Positions 1-13,800 of a DNA stretch of 64,000 nt are shown here, in pieces (the first letter of the stretch is position 1; each line of letters opens with the position of its first letter). The position numbers and the translations under genes were made by a program. A model generated the notes under the pieces. That model searched no databases and had not been told where the DNA came from. It saw nothing but the letters and a program-made list of their open reading frames with translations. This DNA is from Scylla paramamosain (Eukaryota; Arthropoda; Malacostraca; Decapoda; Portunidae): contig NC_087151.1 in the NCBI RefSeq assembly GCF_035594125.1, forward strand, positions 19,546,096 through 19,610,095. Reading direction: 5' to 3'.

Positions 1-3000
1 ATGTGTATTATGAATGTTTTAATGTTCCTTAAGTACCAAAACGTTAAAACCTATAAATAACATTCTTTATAGAAAAAAATAAATAAATAAAAAAATAGCA
101 TTTTTATTTTTTTGTTATTGATGTTCATAGGTACCAAGATGCCAAAATTTTGCCAAAATTCAGGGAAATTATGTGGAAAAAACATTATCGAAAAAGTTAG
201 TTTTACCTTTTTTTTCGGAGTTATATTCTAAACCATAAAGTGTATGCAAACCACCTATCTCATGAAATTTAACGATTTTACAAGAAATCTGTCTTTTGAG
301 TGTTTTTCTGCATGTTAGGCACCAAAACGATAAATAATATGAAAGTCACTCTATATGGAAATCCAAAACAAAATGACTGAAAACGTGTCTTTTAAAAGAT
401 TTACGTAGAAAAACGCTAAAACGGACGGAAACCAACCAATATGAAGAAATAGAATAACATTACCAAAAAAGTATATTTTGTGTGTTTTAGAGCTTGTTAC
501 ATAAAAAAAAACGCGAAAATGGATGCAAAGCACTCTATATAAGAAAAAAAAAAAAAGGACATGATGAGAAACGTGTATAATGAGTGTTTTATAGTTTCAC
601 AAGAATCACAAGGCAAAAAACGCAAAAACTCGACTGTATGGAGAAGAATCTAAGATACCAAAATACTGAAACTCATGAATAACACTCTTAATCAAGAAAC
701 AAAACAACCTTACTAAATGCGTGTATTTTAAGTGTTTTTTTTACATTCTTAGTTACCAAACCCCAAATTCCATGCGAAACTAGTTTTATGTGGGAAAACA
801 ATGGCATTACCAGAAAAGTGTCTTTGAGTGTTTTTGAGCGTGTTAGGCAATAAAGCACTAAAAAGCATGGCAATCACATTACATGGGAATAAAACCAACC
901 TTTACGAAGAACTTGCCTTTTAGTGTTTATGACACGCATTTAGTAAAGTTGCTCTGTTTGTCAATTAAGAGTGTTATTCATAAGTTTCAGCATTTTGGTA
1001 TATAGGAAACTTCTCCATATACACGAGTTTTTGCGTTTTTTGCCTTGTGGTTTTTTTGAACTATAAAACATTCATTATACACTTTTCTCGCAATGTCCCT
1101 TTCTTTCCCAATACAGAGTGCTTTGTATCCATTTTCGCGTTTTTTTTTTTTGTAGGTAACAAGCTCAAGAACACTCAAAATATACATTTTTGGTAATGTT
1201 TTTGTGCTTTTTGATATTGGTTGGTTTGTATCAGTTTTAGCGTTTTTTTTTTTACGTAAAACACTGAGAAGACACGTTTTCAGTAATTTTCTTTTGGATT
1301 CCCACAGAGAGTGAGTTCCTTATTTATCGTTTTAGTGCCTAACATGCTGAAAAACACTTAAAAGACAGATTTCTGGTAAGGTCTTTAATTTCCTTATATG
1401 GAAGGCTTTGCATGTCTTTTCAGTATTTTTGAGCGTGTTACGCAATAAAGCACTAAAAGCCAGGGCAATCACATTACATGGAAATAAAACCAAATTTTAC
1501 CAAGAACTTGCATTTAAGTGTTTTTGAGCTCCTTACACACCAAAACGCTAGAACGCATGCAAAGTACATTTTATGGAGACACAGAATAACATTAAAAAAT
1601 GCATGTATTTTGATTGTTTTTTATCATGTTATCTATAAAAACGCTTAGATACATGCAAAGAGAATTTTATGTTTGGGAAAAGAAAGGACGTTACGAGAAA
1701 CGTGTATTATGAGTGTTTTTTAAGTTTCTTCAGTACAAAAAAGCTAAAACCCACAAATAACACGTTTTAGAAAAAAAAAATAATAAATAAATAAATAAAA
1801 AAATAAAAAAATGGGAATTTTTTTTCATCTTCATAGGTACCGAATTACCAAAATTCTACCAAAATTCACGGAATTTATGTGAAAAAAAAACAATATTATC
1901 ATGAAAGTTAATTATTGTTTTTTTTTTTCTGAGTGTTATGTACCAAAATCTAAAGTGCATGGAAAGCCACCTATATAGGGAAGTTAAACGACTTTACCAA
2001 AAACATGTCTTTTCAGTGTATTCCAGCATGTTAGGCACCAATACGATAAATAATATGAATATCAGTCAATATGTGAATCCAAAACAAAATTACTGAAAAC
2101 GTGTCTTTTCAGTGTTTTACGTAGAAAAACGCTAAAGCGGATGCAAACCATCCTATATGAAGAAATAGAATAACATTACCAAAAAGATATATTTTGAGTG
2201 TTTTAGAGCTTGTTACCTACAAAAAATGCAAAAATGGATGTAAAGCACTCTATATTAGGAAACAAAAGGACAATACGAGAAACGTGTATAATGAGTGTTT
2301 TATAGTTTTAAAAGAACCACAAGGCAATAAACGCAAAAACTCATGTATATAGAGAAATTTTTACATACCAAAATGATGAAATGCATGAATAACACTTTTA
2401 ATCGATAAACAGAACTACCTTACTAAATTGTGTATTTTAAGTGTTTTTAACATTCTTAGTTACAAAAATGCCAAATTACATGCGAAACTAGCTTCATTTC
2501 GGAAAAAAAAATAACATTACCAGAAAAGTGTCTTTTGAGTGTTTTTGAGCGTGATATGCAACAAAGGAATAAAAAGCAGAATAATCACATTACATGAGAA
2601 TAAAAAATACTTTTACGAAGAATTTGCCTTTGTGTTTTTTTAACCCCTTATATATAAAAACGGCTAAAACGCAAGCAAAACAAACTTTATGGAGAAACAG
2701 AATAACATTACCAAAAACATGTATTTTGAGTGTTTTTGATCATGTTATCTATAAAAACGCTTAAATACATGCAAAGAACCTTATGTTTGGGAAACTAAAG
2801 GACATTATGAGAAACGTATATTATGAGTGTTTTTAAGTTTAAGTACCAAAAACATAAAACCCATTCTTTATTTAGAAAAAAAATAAATGAAAAAATTAAG
2901 TATATGCAACGAACATTATATTTGGGAAACAAAAGGACATTACGAGAAACGTGTATTATGAGTGTTTTTATAAGTTCCTTAAGTACCAAAAAGCTAAAAC

Positions 3001-6000
3001 TCACAAATAACACTCTTTATTTAGAAAATAAAAAATAAAAAAATAAAAAAAATTAATTCATCTTCATAGATACCGAGATGCCAAAATTCTCGGAAAATTC
3101 AGGGCAATTATGTGATGAAAGAAAATTATGAAAAAAGTTAATTTCAGCTTTTTTTTTCGGACTGTTATGTATCAAACCTTAAAGTGCATGGAATGCCTCC
3201 AATATGAAGAAATTAAACGACCTTACCAGAAATCTGTGTTTTGTGTGTTTTTTAGCATGTTAGGCACCAAAACGATAAATAATAAGGAACTCACTCTATA
3301 TGGGAATCCAAAACAAAGTTACTGAAAACGTGTCTTCTCAATGTTTTACGTAGAAAAACGTTAAAACGGATGCAAACCAACCAATATCAAGAAATACAAA
3401 AACGTTAGCAAAAAGGTACATTTTCAGTGTTTTTGAGCTTTTTACCTACAAAAATGCGAAAATTGATGCAAAGCACTCTATATTGGGAAACAAAAAGGAC
3501 ATTGCAAGAAAAGTGTATAATAAGTGTTTTATAGTTCAAAAGAACCACAAAGCAAACAACGCAAAAACTCGTGTATATGGAGAGATTTCTTAGATACCAA
3601 AATGCTGAAACTCATGAATAACACTCTTAATTGAGAAACAGAACAACCTTACTAAATGCGTGTATTTTGAGTGCTTTTCACATTCTTATTTACCAAAAAC
3701 CCCAAATTACATACAAAAATAGCTTTGTGGGGAAAAAAAAATTACTTTACCATAAAAGTATCTTTTGAATGTTTTTTCAACGTGATAGGTAATAAAGCAC
3801 TCAAAAGCAGGACAATCACATTACATTGGAATAAAACCATTTTTTAACAAGAACTTGCCTTTAAGTGTTTTTGAGCTCCTTATATACAAAACTGCTAAAA
3901 CGCATGCAAAACACACTTTATGGAGAAACAGAATAACATTACCAAAATCTTGTATTTTGAGTGTTTTTGATCATGTTATCTATAAAAACGCTTAAATACA
4001 TGCAAAGAACCTTATGTTTGGGAAACTAAAGGACATTACGAGAAACGTATATTATGAGTGTTTTTAAGTTTAAGTACCAAAAACATAAAACCCACTCTTT
4101 ATTTAGAAAAAAAAAATAAATGAAAATATTAAAAAATAGGATTTTTTTTTTTTTTTGTTATTCATCTTCATAGGTATCGAAATGCCAAAATTCTAGGAAA
4201 ATTCAAGGCAATTATATGATAAGAGAATATTATCAAAAAAAGTTGATTTTAGCTTTTTTTTCGGACTGTTATGTACCAAACCCTAAAGTGCATGCAAAGC
4301 CTCCTATATGAGGAAATTAAACGACCTTATCAGAAATCTCTCTTTTGAGTGTTGTTCAGCATGTTAAGCACCAAAACAATAAATAATAAGGAACTCACTA
4401 TATATGGTAATTCAAAACAAAATTACAAAAAACGTGTCTTCTCAGTGTTTTACGTAGAAAAACGCTAACACGGATGCAAACAAACCAATATAAAGAAATA
4501 GAAAAACATTACCAAAAAGGTATATTTTGAGTGTTTTTGAGCTTGTTACCTATAAGAAACACGAAAATTGATGCAAAGCTCTCTATAATGGGAAAGAAAA
4601 GGACATTGCATGAAAAGTGTATAATGAGTGTTTTATAGTTCAAAAGAACCTCAAGGCAAAAAATGCAAAAACTAGTGTATATGAATAAGTTTCGTAGATA
4701 ACAAAATGCTGAAACTCATGAACAACACTCATAATTGAGAAACAGAACAATCTTATTAAATTGCATGCGAAACCTGCTTCATGTGGAAAAAAAAAAATGA
4801 CATTACCAGAAAAATGTCTTTTGAGTGTTTTTGAGATTGTTAGGCAATAAAGCACTAAAAAGCAGGGCAATCACATTACATTGGAATTAAACCAATTTTT
4901 AATAAGAACTTGCCTCTAAGAGTTTTGAGCTCCTTATATACCAAAACACTAAAACGCATGCAAAATACACTTTATGGTGAAACAGAATAACATTACCAAA
5001 AACATGTATTTTGACATTACCAGAAAAAAGTCTTTTAAGTGTTTTTGAGCGTGATATGCAACAAAGCATTAAAAAGCAGAAAAATCACATAACTTGGGAA
5101 TAAAACCTACTTTTACGAAGAACTTGCCTTTAAGTGTTTTTTAACTCCTTACATACCAAAACGCTAAAACGCATGTAAAACACCCTTTATGGACAAACAG
5201 AATAACATTACCTAAAATATGTATTTTGAGTGTTTTTGATCATGTTACTTATAAAAACGCTTAAATGTAAAGAACCATATTTTTGTATAAGAAAAGGACA
5301 TTAAGAAAATCGTGTATTATGAGTGTTTTTAAGTTCCTTAAGTACCAAAAAGCTAAAACACACAAATAACACTTTATAGAGAGAAAAAATGGAACCGAGA
5401 TACCAAAATTCTGGAAAAATTCAGGGAAATTTTGTAAAAAAAAATCATTATAAAAAAAATAATTTTAGCTTTTTTCTGGCGTTATGTACCAAAACCTGAA
5501 GTGCATGCATAGCCACCTATATTGAGATATTACTCGATTTTACCAGAAATCTGTCTTTTGAGTGTTTTTTCAGCAATTTCAACAATATTACTGAAAACGT
5601 GTCTTTTCAGTGATTTACGTAGAAAAACGCTAAAACGGATGAAAACCAACCAAAATGAAGAAATAGAATAACATTACCAAAAAAATATATTTTGATGTGT
5701 TTTTTGAGCTTAACACCTACAAAAAAAAAAAAATGCGAAAATGGATGAAACGCACTCTATATTAGGAAAGAAAAGGACATTACGAGAAACGTGTATAATG
5801 AGTGTTTTATAGTTTCACAAGAACCACAAGGCAAAAAACTCAAAAACTCGTGTACATAAAGAAGTTTCTTACATAACAAAATGCTGAATCTCATGAAAAA
5901 CACTTTTCATTAAGAAACAGAACAACCTTACTAAATCCCTGCATTTTGAGTGTTTTTCACATTTTTAGTTACCAAAACCCCAAATTCCATGCGAAACTAG

Positions 6001-9000
6001 CTTTATGTGGGAAAAAAATAATAATACCAGAAAATGTCTTTCCAGTAATTTTGAGCGTGTTAGGCAATAAACCATTAAAAAGCAGGGCAATCATATTACA
6101 TGGGAATAAAAAAAACATTTACTAAGAACTTGTTTTTAGGTGTTTTTGAGCTCATTACATACCAAAACGCTAAAACGCATGCAAAACACCTTTTATGGAG
6201 AAACAGAATAACATTACCAAAAATATGTATTTTGAGTGTTTTTGATCATGTTATCTATAAAAACGATTAAATACATGCAAAGAACCTTATGTTTGGGAAA
6301 CGAAAGGACATTCCGAGAAATATGTATTATGATTGTTTATTAGTTCCGTAAGTACCAAAAAGCTAAAACCCACAAATAACACTCATTATTTAGAAAAATA
6401 AATAAATAAAAAATATAAAAAATAGGATTTTTTTTTTTTTTTTTTTTTGTTATTCATCTTCATAGGTACCGAGAGGCAAAAATTCCAGGAAAATTCCGGG
6501 CTATTATATGATAAAAGAAAATTATGAAAAAAGTTAATTTTAGCTTTTTTTCGTACCAAACCCTAATTTGCATGCAAAGCCTCGTCCTATATGAGGAAAT
6601 TAAACGACCTTTAAAGAAATCTGTCTTTTGAGTGTTTTTCAGAATGTTAAGCACCAAAACGATAAATAAATAAGGAACTCACTCTATACGGGAATCCAAA
6701 CTAAACTACTGAAAACGTGTCTTCTCAGTGTTTTACGTAGAAAAACGCTAAAACGGATGCAAACCAACCAATATAAAAAAAAATAGAAAAATATTACCAA
6801 AAAGGTATATTTTGAGTGTTTTTGAGCTTGTTACCTACAAAAAAACGCGAAAATTAATGCAAAGCACTCTATATTAGGAAATAAAAGGACATTGCAAGAA
6901 AACTGTATAATGAGTGTTTTATAGTTCAAAAGAACCAAAAGGCAAAAAACGCAAAAACTTGTGGATATGGAGAAGTTTCCTAGATATCAAAATGCTGAAA
7001 CTCATGAATAACATTCCTAATTGAGAAAGAGAACAACCTTACTAAATGCGTGTATTTTGAGAGCTTTTCACATTCTTAGTTACCAAAACCCCAAATTGCA
7101 TGCGAAACCAGCTTTATGTAAGAAAAAAATGACATGACCAGAAAAAAGTCTTTTGAGTGTTTTTGAGCCTGATAGGCAATAAAGCACTAAAAAGCAGGGC
7201 AATGATATAACATTTGAATATGACATTTGACATTTGAATATGAATTTGATATGACATTTGAATAAAACCAATTTTTATCAAGAACTTGCATTTAAGTGTT
7301 TTTGGGCTCCTTATATACTAAACCGCTAAAACGCATGCAAAACAAACTTTATGGAGAAACAGAATAAAATTAACAAAAACATGTATTTTGAGTATTTTTG
7401 ATCATGTTATCTATAAAAACGCTTAAATACATGCAAATAACCTTATGTTTGGGAAACTAAAGGACATTACGAGAAACGTATATTAAGAGTGTTTTTAAGT
7501 TTAAGTACCAAAAACATAAAACCCACTCTTTATTTAGAAAAAAAAAATTAATAAAAAAATAAAAAAATAGGATTTTTTTTTTGTTATTCATCTTCATAGG
7601 TATCGAAATGCCAAAATTCTGCGAAAATTCAAAACAATTATATGATAAAAGAATATTATCAAAAAAGTTGATTTTAGCTTTTTTTTCGGACTGTTCTGTA
7701 CCAAACCCTAAACTGCATGCAAAGCCTCCTATATAAAGAAATTAAACGACCTTACCAGAAATCTGTCTTTTGAGTGTTTTTCAGCATGTAAATGTATGTA
7801 AAAACAAACTTTAGGAGAAACAGAATAACATTACCAAAAACATGTAATTTGGATGTTTTTTATCATGTTATCTATAAAAACCCCTAAATACATACAAAGA
7901 ACAATATGTTTGGGAAACAAAAGGACATTACGAGAAACGGGTATTATGAGTGTTTTTTTAAGTTCCCTAAGTACCAAAAAGCTAAAACCCATATATAACA
8001 CTTTTAAAAAAAAAAAAAAATAGGAATTTTTTTTTCATCTTCATAGGTACCGAGATGCCAAAATTCTGGGAAAATTCAGGAAAATTATATGAACAAAAGA
8101 ATATTATAAAAAAAAGTTAATTTCAGCTTTTTTTTCGGACTGTTATGTACCAAACCCTAAAGTGCATGCAAAGCCTCCTATATGAGGAAATTAAACGATC
8201 TTACCAGAAATCTGTCTTTTGAGCGTTTTTCAGCATGTTAGGCACCAAAACGATAAATAATAAGGAATTCACTCTATATGGGAATCCAAAAAAAAATTAC
8301 TGAAAATGTATCTTCTCAGTGTTTTACGTAGAAAAACGCAAAAACTCGTGTATATAAAGAAGTTTCTTAAATACCAAAATGCTGAAACTCATGAATAACA
8401 ATCTTAATTGAGAAACAGAACAACCTTAGCAAATGCCTGTATTTTGAGTGTTTTTTTCATATTCCTAGGTAGCAATACCCAAAATAGCATAAGAAACTAG
8501 CTTTATGAGGGAAAAAAATGACATTACCAAAAGTGTCTTTTAATTGTTTTTGAGCGTGATAGGCAATGAAGTACTAAAAGGCAGGAGAATCACATTACAT
8601 GGGAATAAAACAAAGTTTTACCAAGAACTTGCAAATATGTGTTTTTGAGCTCCGTACATACCAAACAGCTAAAACGCATGGAAAAACAAACTTTATGGAG
8701 AAACAGAATAACATTACCAAAAACATGTATTTTGAGTTGTTTTGATAATGTTATCTATAAAAACGCTTAAATGCATGCAAAGAACCTTATGTTTGGTAAA
8801 CGTAAGGACATTACGAGAAACGTGTATTATGAGTGTTTTTAAGTTCCTTAACTACCAAAAAGCTAAAAACAACAGATAACACTCGTTATTTAGAAAAATA
8901 AATAAATAAATAAATAAAAGGATTTTTTTTTCTTTTTTTGTTATTCACCTTCATAGGTACCGAGATGCCAAAATTCTGAGAAAAGTTAGGGCAATTATAT

Positions 9001-10842
9001 GATAAGAGAATTATATCAAAAAAGTTGATATTAGCTTTTTTTTCGGACTGTTATGTACCAAACACTAAAGTGCATGCAAAGCCTCCAATATCAGGAAATT
9101 AAACGACCTTACCAGAAATCTGTGTTTTGAGTGTTTTTCAGCATGTTAGGCACCAAAACGATAAATAATAAGGAACTCACTCTATATGGCAAACCAAAAC
9201 AAAAGTACTGAAAACGTGTCTTCTCAGTGTTTTACGTAAAAAACGCTGAAAAGGATGCAAACCAACTAATATCAAGAAGCAGAAAAACATTACCAAAAAG
9301 GTATATTTTGAGTGTTTTTGAGCTTGTTACCTACAAAAAAACGCGAAAATTGATACAAAGCACTCTATATTGGGAAACAAAGGGACATTGCGAGAAAAGT
9401 GTATAATGAATGTATTATAGTTTAAAACAACCACAAGCCAAAAAACGCAAAAACTCGTGTATATGGAGAAGTTTCCTAGATACCAAAATGCTCAAACTCA
9501 TGAATAACACTTTTAATTGAGAAACAGAAAAAACTTTACTAATGCGTGTATTTTGAGTGCTTTTCACATTCTTAGTTCTAAAAATCCCAAATTCCATGCA
9601 AAACCAGCTTTATGTGGGAAAAAAATGACATTACCAGAAAAGTGTCATTTCAGTGTTTTTGAGCATGATAGGTAATAAAGCACTAAAAAGCAGGGGAATC
9701 ACTTTACATGGAAATAAAATCAATTTTTACCAAGAACTTGCCTTTAAGTGTTTTGAGCTCCTTATATACCAAAACGCTAAAACGCATGCAAAACACACTT
9801 CATGGAGAAAGAGAATAACATTACCAAAAATATATATTTTGAGTGTTTTTTATCATGTTACCAATAAAAACGCTTAAATACATGCAAAGAACCCTATTTT
9901 TCGGAAACGAAAGGACATTACGAGAAACGTGTATTATCAGTGTTTTTAAGATCATTATTTACCAGAAAGCTAAAAGCCACAAATAACACTCTTTATTGAG
10001 AAAAAAAAAAAATAAATAAAAAAATACGATATTTTTTTCTTTCTTTTTCATCTTCACAGGTACCGAGATGCCAAAATTTGGGCAAAATTTAGGAAATTAT
10101 CAGTCGATTATCAAAAAAGTTAATTTTAGCTTTTTTTTTTTCGTACTGTTATGTACCAAACCCTAAAGTGCATACAAAGCCACCTATATGGGGAAATTAA
10201 ACGTCTTTGCCAGAAAACTGTCTTTTGAGTGTTTTTCAGCTTGTTAGGGACCCTAAAGGTAAATAACATGCAAATCACTCTATATGGGAATCTAAAACAA
10301 AATGCCTGAAAAAGTGTCTTTTCGGTGTTTTACGTAGAAAAACGCTAAAACGGATGCAAACCAATAACAAAAAAAAATAACATTACCAAAAAGGTACATT
10401 TTGAGTGTTTTTCAGCTTGCTACCTACAAAAAACGCGAAAATGGATGCAAAGCACTCCCTATTGGGAAACAAAAAGACATTACGAGAAACGTGTATAATG
10501 AGTGTCTTATTATTTTTGAGCAAAAGGACTTGTGGTTCACAAGAACCACAAGGCAAAAAACGCAAAAACTCGTGTATATAAAGAAGTTTCTAAGATACCA
10601 AAATGCTGAAACTCATGAATAACAATATTAATTGAGAAACAGAACAACCTTACCAAATGCGTGTATTTTGAGTGTTTTTCACATTCTTAGGCAAACCCCA
10701 AATAGCACGCGAAACTATGTTGGAAAAAAAATGACATTACTAGAAGTGTCTTTTGAGTGTTTTTCAGCGTGTTAGGCAATAAATCACACAAAAAACAGGG
10801 CAATCACATTACATGTGAATAAAATCAACTTTTACCAAGAAC
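1..10842 (+). repeat. Satellite array, left part: ~95-bp subunits in ~1.1-kb higher-order repeats
   Basis: The stretch is built from diverged subunits of about 95 bp. Landmarks recur in fixed order: GAGTGTTTTTGAGC, TACCAAAACGCTAAAA, CATGCAAA, CTATATGGGGAAA and ACATTACCAGAAA. Subunits differ from one another, but the same series of about 10-11 types recurs every 1.0-1.13 kb, marked by an A-rich then T-rich block followed by TTCATAGGTACCGAG. These markers lie near 123, 1830, 3063, 4167, 6457, 7594, 8038, 8949 and 10,051. Positions 1 to about 2,790 are a diverged relative of 26,680-29,110 and 44,930-47,363. No gene is credible here: open frames are short, occur on both strands and are repeated with the satellite. 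The function, if any, is unknown. Array scale and A/T richness would suit pericentromeric or other heterochromatin, which is inference. Confidence 0.93.
933..1414 (-). repeat. Inverted satellite segment within the direct array
   Basis: Around 933 the subunits abruptly switch orientation. For example, the reverse complement of the usual ATGCTGAAACTCATGAATAA is read at about 974-993 with one or two differences. Orientation returns to forward near 1,414, where GCTTTGCATG is followed directly by forward-strand TCTTTTCAGTATTTTTGAGC. The same inversion with matching edges occurs at 27,291-27,740 and 45,541-45,994, so it predates the larger duplications. Confidence 0.8.
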
Positions 10843-13800
10843 TTGCCTTGAAGTGTTTTTGACCTCCTTACAAACCAAAACGCTAAAACGCATGCAAAAA
10901 ACTCCCTTATTGAGAAGCAGAATAACATTTCTAAAAACATGTGTTTTAAGTGTTTTTAAGTGTTTTTAAGTGTTCCTTAAATACCTTTAAGTGTTTTTAA
11001 CTGTTCCGTAAGTAGTAATTGATTTTCATAGGTACTAAGATGCCAAATTTCTGCCTAAATTCAGGAAATTTATGTGGAAAAAAGAACATTATCAAAAAAG
11101 TTAATAATAGCTCTTTTTTTTCGGATTTTTATGTACCAAACTATAAAGTGCATGCCACCTATATAAGGAAGTTAAACGACTTTACCAGAAATCTTTCTTT
11201 TCAGTGTTTTTCAGAATGTCAGGGACCAAAACGATAAATAATATGGAAGTCAGTCAATATGTGAATCCAAAACAAAATTACTGAAAACATGTCTTTTCAG
11301 TGTTTTACGTAGAAAAACGCTAAAACGGATGCAAACCAAAAAATATGAAGAAATAGAATAACATTACCAAAAAAGTGTTTTTAAGCTTTTTAACTACAAA
11401 AAACGCGCAAATGGATGGAAAGCACTCTATATTAGGAAGCAAAAGGACATTACAAGAAACGTGTATAATGAGTGTTTTATAGTTTCACAAGAACCACAAG
11501 ACAAAAAACGCAAAAACTCGTGTATATAGAGAAGTTTCTTACATACCAAAACGCTAAATCTCATGAATAACACTTTTACTTGAAAAAAACAGAACTACCT
11601 TACCAAATGTGTGTATTTTGAGTGTTTTTCACATTCTTAGTTACGAAAATCCCAAATTACATACAAAACTAGCTTTATGTGGGAAAAAATGACATTACCA
11701 GAAAAGTGTCTTTTGAGTGTTGTTAAGCGTTATATGCAATAAAACACTAAAAAGCAGAACAATCACATTACACTGGAATAAAACCAAATTTTACGAAGAA
11801 CTTGCCTTTAAGTGTTTTTTAACTCCTTACGCATGCAAAACGCATGCAAAACATTCTTTATGGAGAAGCAGAATAACATTACCAAAAACATGTATTTTGA
11901 GTGTTTTTGATCATGTTACCTATAAAATCATTTAAATACATACAAAGAACCCTATGTTTGTGAAACGAAAGGACATTACGAAAATCGTGTATTATGAGTA
12001 TTTTTAAGTTCCTTAAGTACCAAAAATCTAAAACCCACAAATAACACTCTTTATAGAGAAAAATAATAATAAAAATTTTTTTTTTTTTTTTGTTATTCAT
12101 CTTCATAGGTACCGAGATGCCAAAATTCTGAGAAAATTCAGGGAAATTATGTGAAAAAAAAAATCATTTTAGATATTTCCGGAGTTTTGTACGAAACCCT
12201 GAAGTGCATGCAAAGCCACCTATATGGGGAAATTACACTTTACAAGAAACGTGTCTTTGGGCGTTTTCAGCAATTTCAACAATATTACTGAAAACGTGTG
12301 TTTTCAGTTTTAGCGTAAAACGCTAAAACGGATGCAAACCAACCAATATGAAGAAATAGAATAACATTACAAAAAAGTTGAGTGTTTTTGAGCTTGTTAC
12401 CTACAAAAAACGCAAAAATGAATGCAAAGCAGTCTATATTGGGAAACAAAAGGATATTACAAGAAAATTGTATAATGAATGTTTTTATAGTTTTCAAGAA
12501 CCATAAGGCAAAAAACGCGAAAACTCGTATATATGGAGAAGTTTCTTAGATACCAAAATGCTGAAACTCATGAATAACACTCTTAATTCAGAAACAGAAC
12601 AATCTTAGGAAATGAGTGTATTTTGAGTGTTTTTCACATTCTTAGTGGTCCAACCCCAAATTACATGCGAGAATGTGGAAAAAAATGAAATTACTAGAAA
12701 AGTGTCTTTTTAGTGTTTTTCAGCGTGTTAGGCAATAAAGCACTAAAAAGCAGGGCAATCACATTACATGGGAATATAACCAATTTTTACCAAGAACTTG
12801 CCTTTCAGTTTTTTTTCAGCTCCTTACATACCAAAACGCTAAAACCCATGCAAAACACCCTTTATGGATAAACAGAATAACATTATGAAAAACATGTATT
12901 TTGAGTGTTTTTGAGCTTGTTACCAATAAAAACGCTTAAATACATGCAAAGAACCCTATGTTTGGGAATGAAAGGACATTACGAGGAATGTGTATTATGA
13001 GTGTTTATAAGTTCCCTTAGTACCAAAAAGCTAAAACCCACAATTAACACTGTTTATAGAGAGAAAAAAAAAAAACAAGTAAAAAATAGCATTTTTTTTA
13101 TTGATCTTCATAGGTACCGAGATGCCAAAATTCTGGCAAAATTAAGGAAATTACGTGAAAAAAAAAATATTATGAAAAAGGTTAATTTTAGCTTTTTTTC
13201 AGACTGTTATTTACCAAACCCTAAAGTGTATACAAAGCCACCTATATAGGGAAATTAAACTACTTTACAAGAAACCTGTCTTTTGACTGTTTTTCAGCAA
13301 GTTAGGCATCAAAAACGATAAATAATATGGAAGTCACTCTATATGGGAATCCAAAACAAAATTACTGAAAACGTGTCTTTTCTGTGTTTCTCGTGGAAAA
13401 AAGCTAAAACGGATGGAAACCAACCAATATGAAGAAATAGAATAACATTACCAAAAAGGTATATTTTGAGTGTTTTTGATCATGTTACCTATAAAAACGC
13501 TTAAATATATGCAAAGAACCTTATCTTTAGGAAACAAAAAGACATTACGAGAAACGACTATTATGAGTGTTTTTACGTTCCTTAAGTACTAATAAAAGCT
13601 TAAATTCACATATAACACTCTTTATAGAGAAAAAATAAATAAATTAAAAAATAGCTTTTTTTTGTTATTGATCTTCATAAAATTCAGAGAAATTATATGA
13701 AAAAAAAATATCAAAAAAGTTAATTTTAGCTTTTTTTTTTCAGACCGTTATGTACCAAACCCTAAAGTGCATGTAGAGCCACCTATATGGGGAAATTAAA

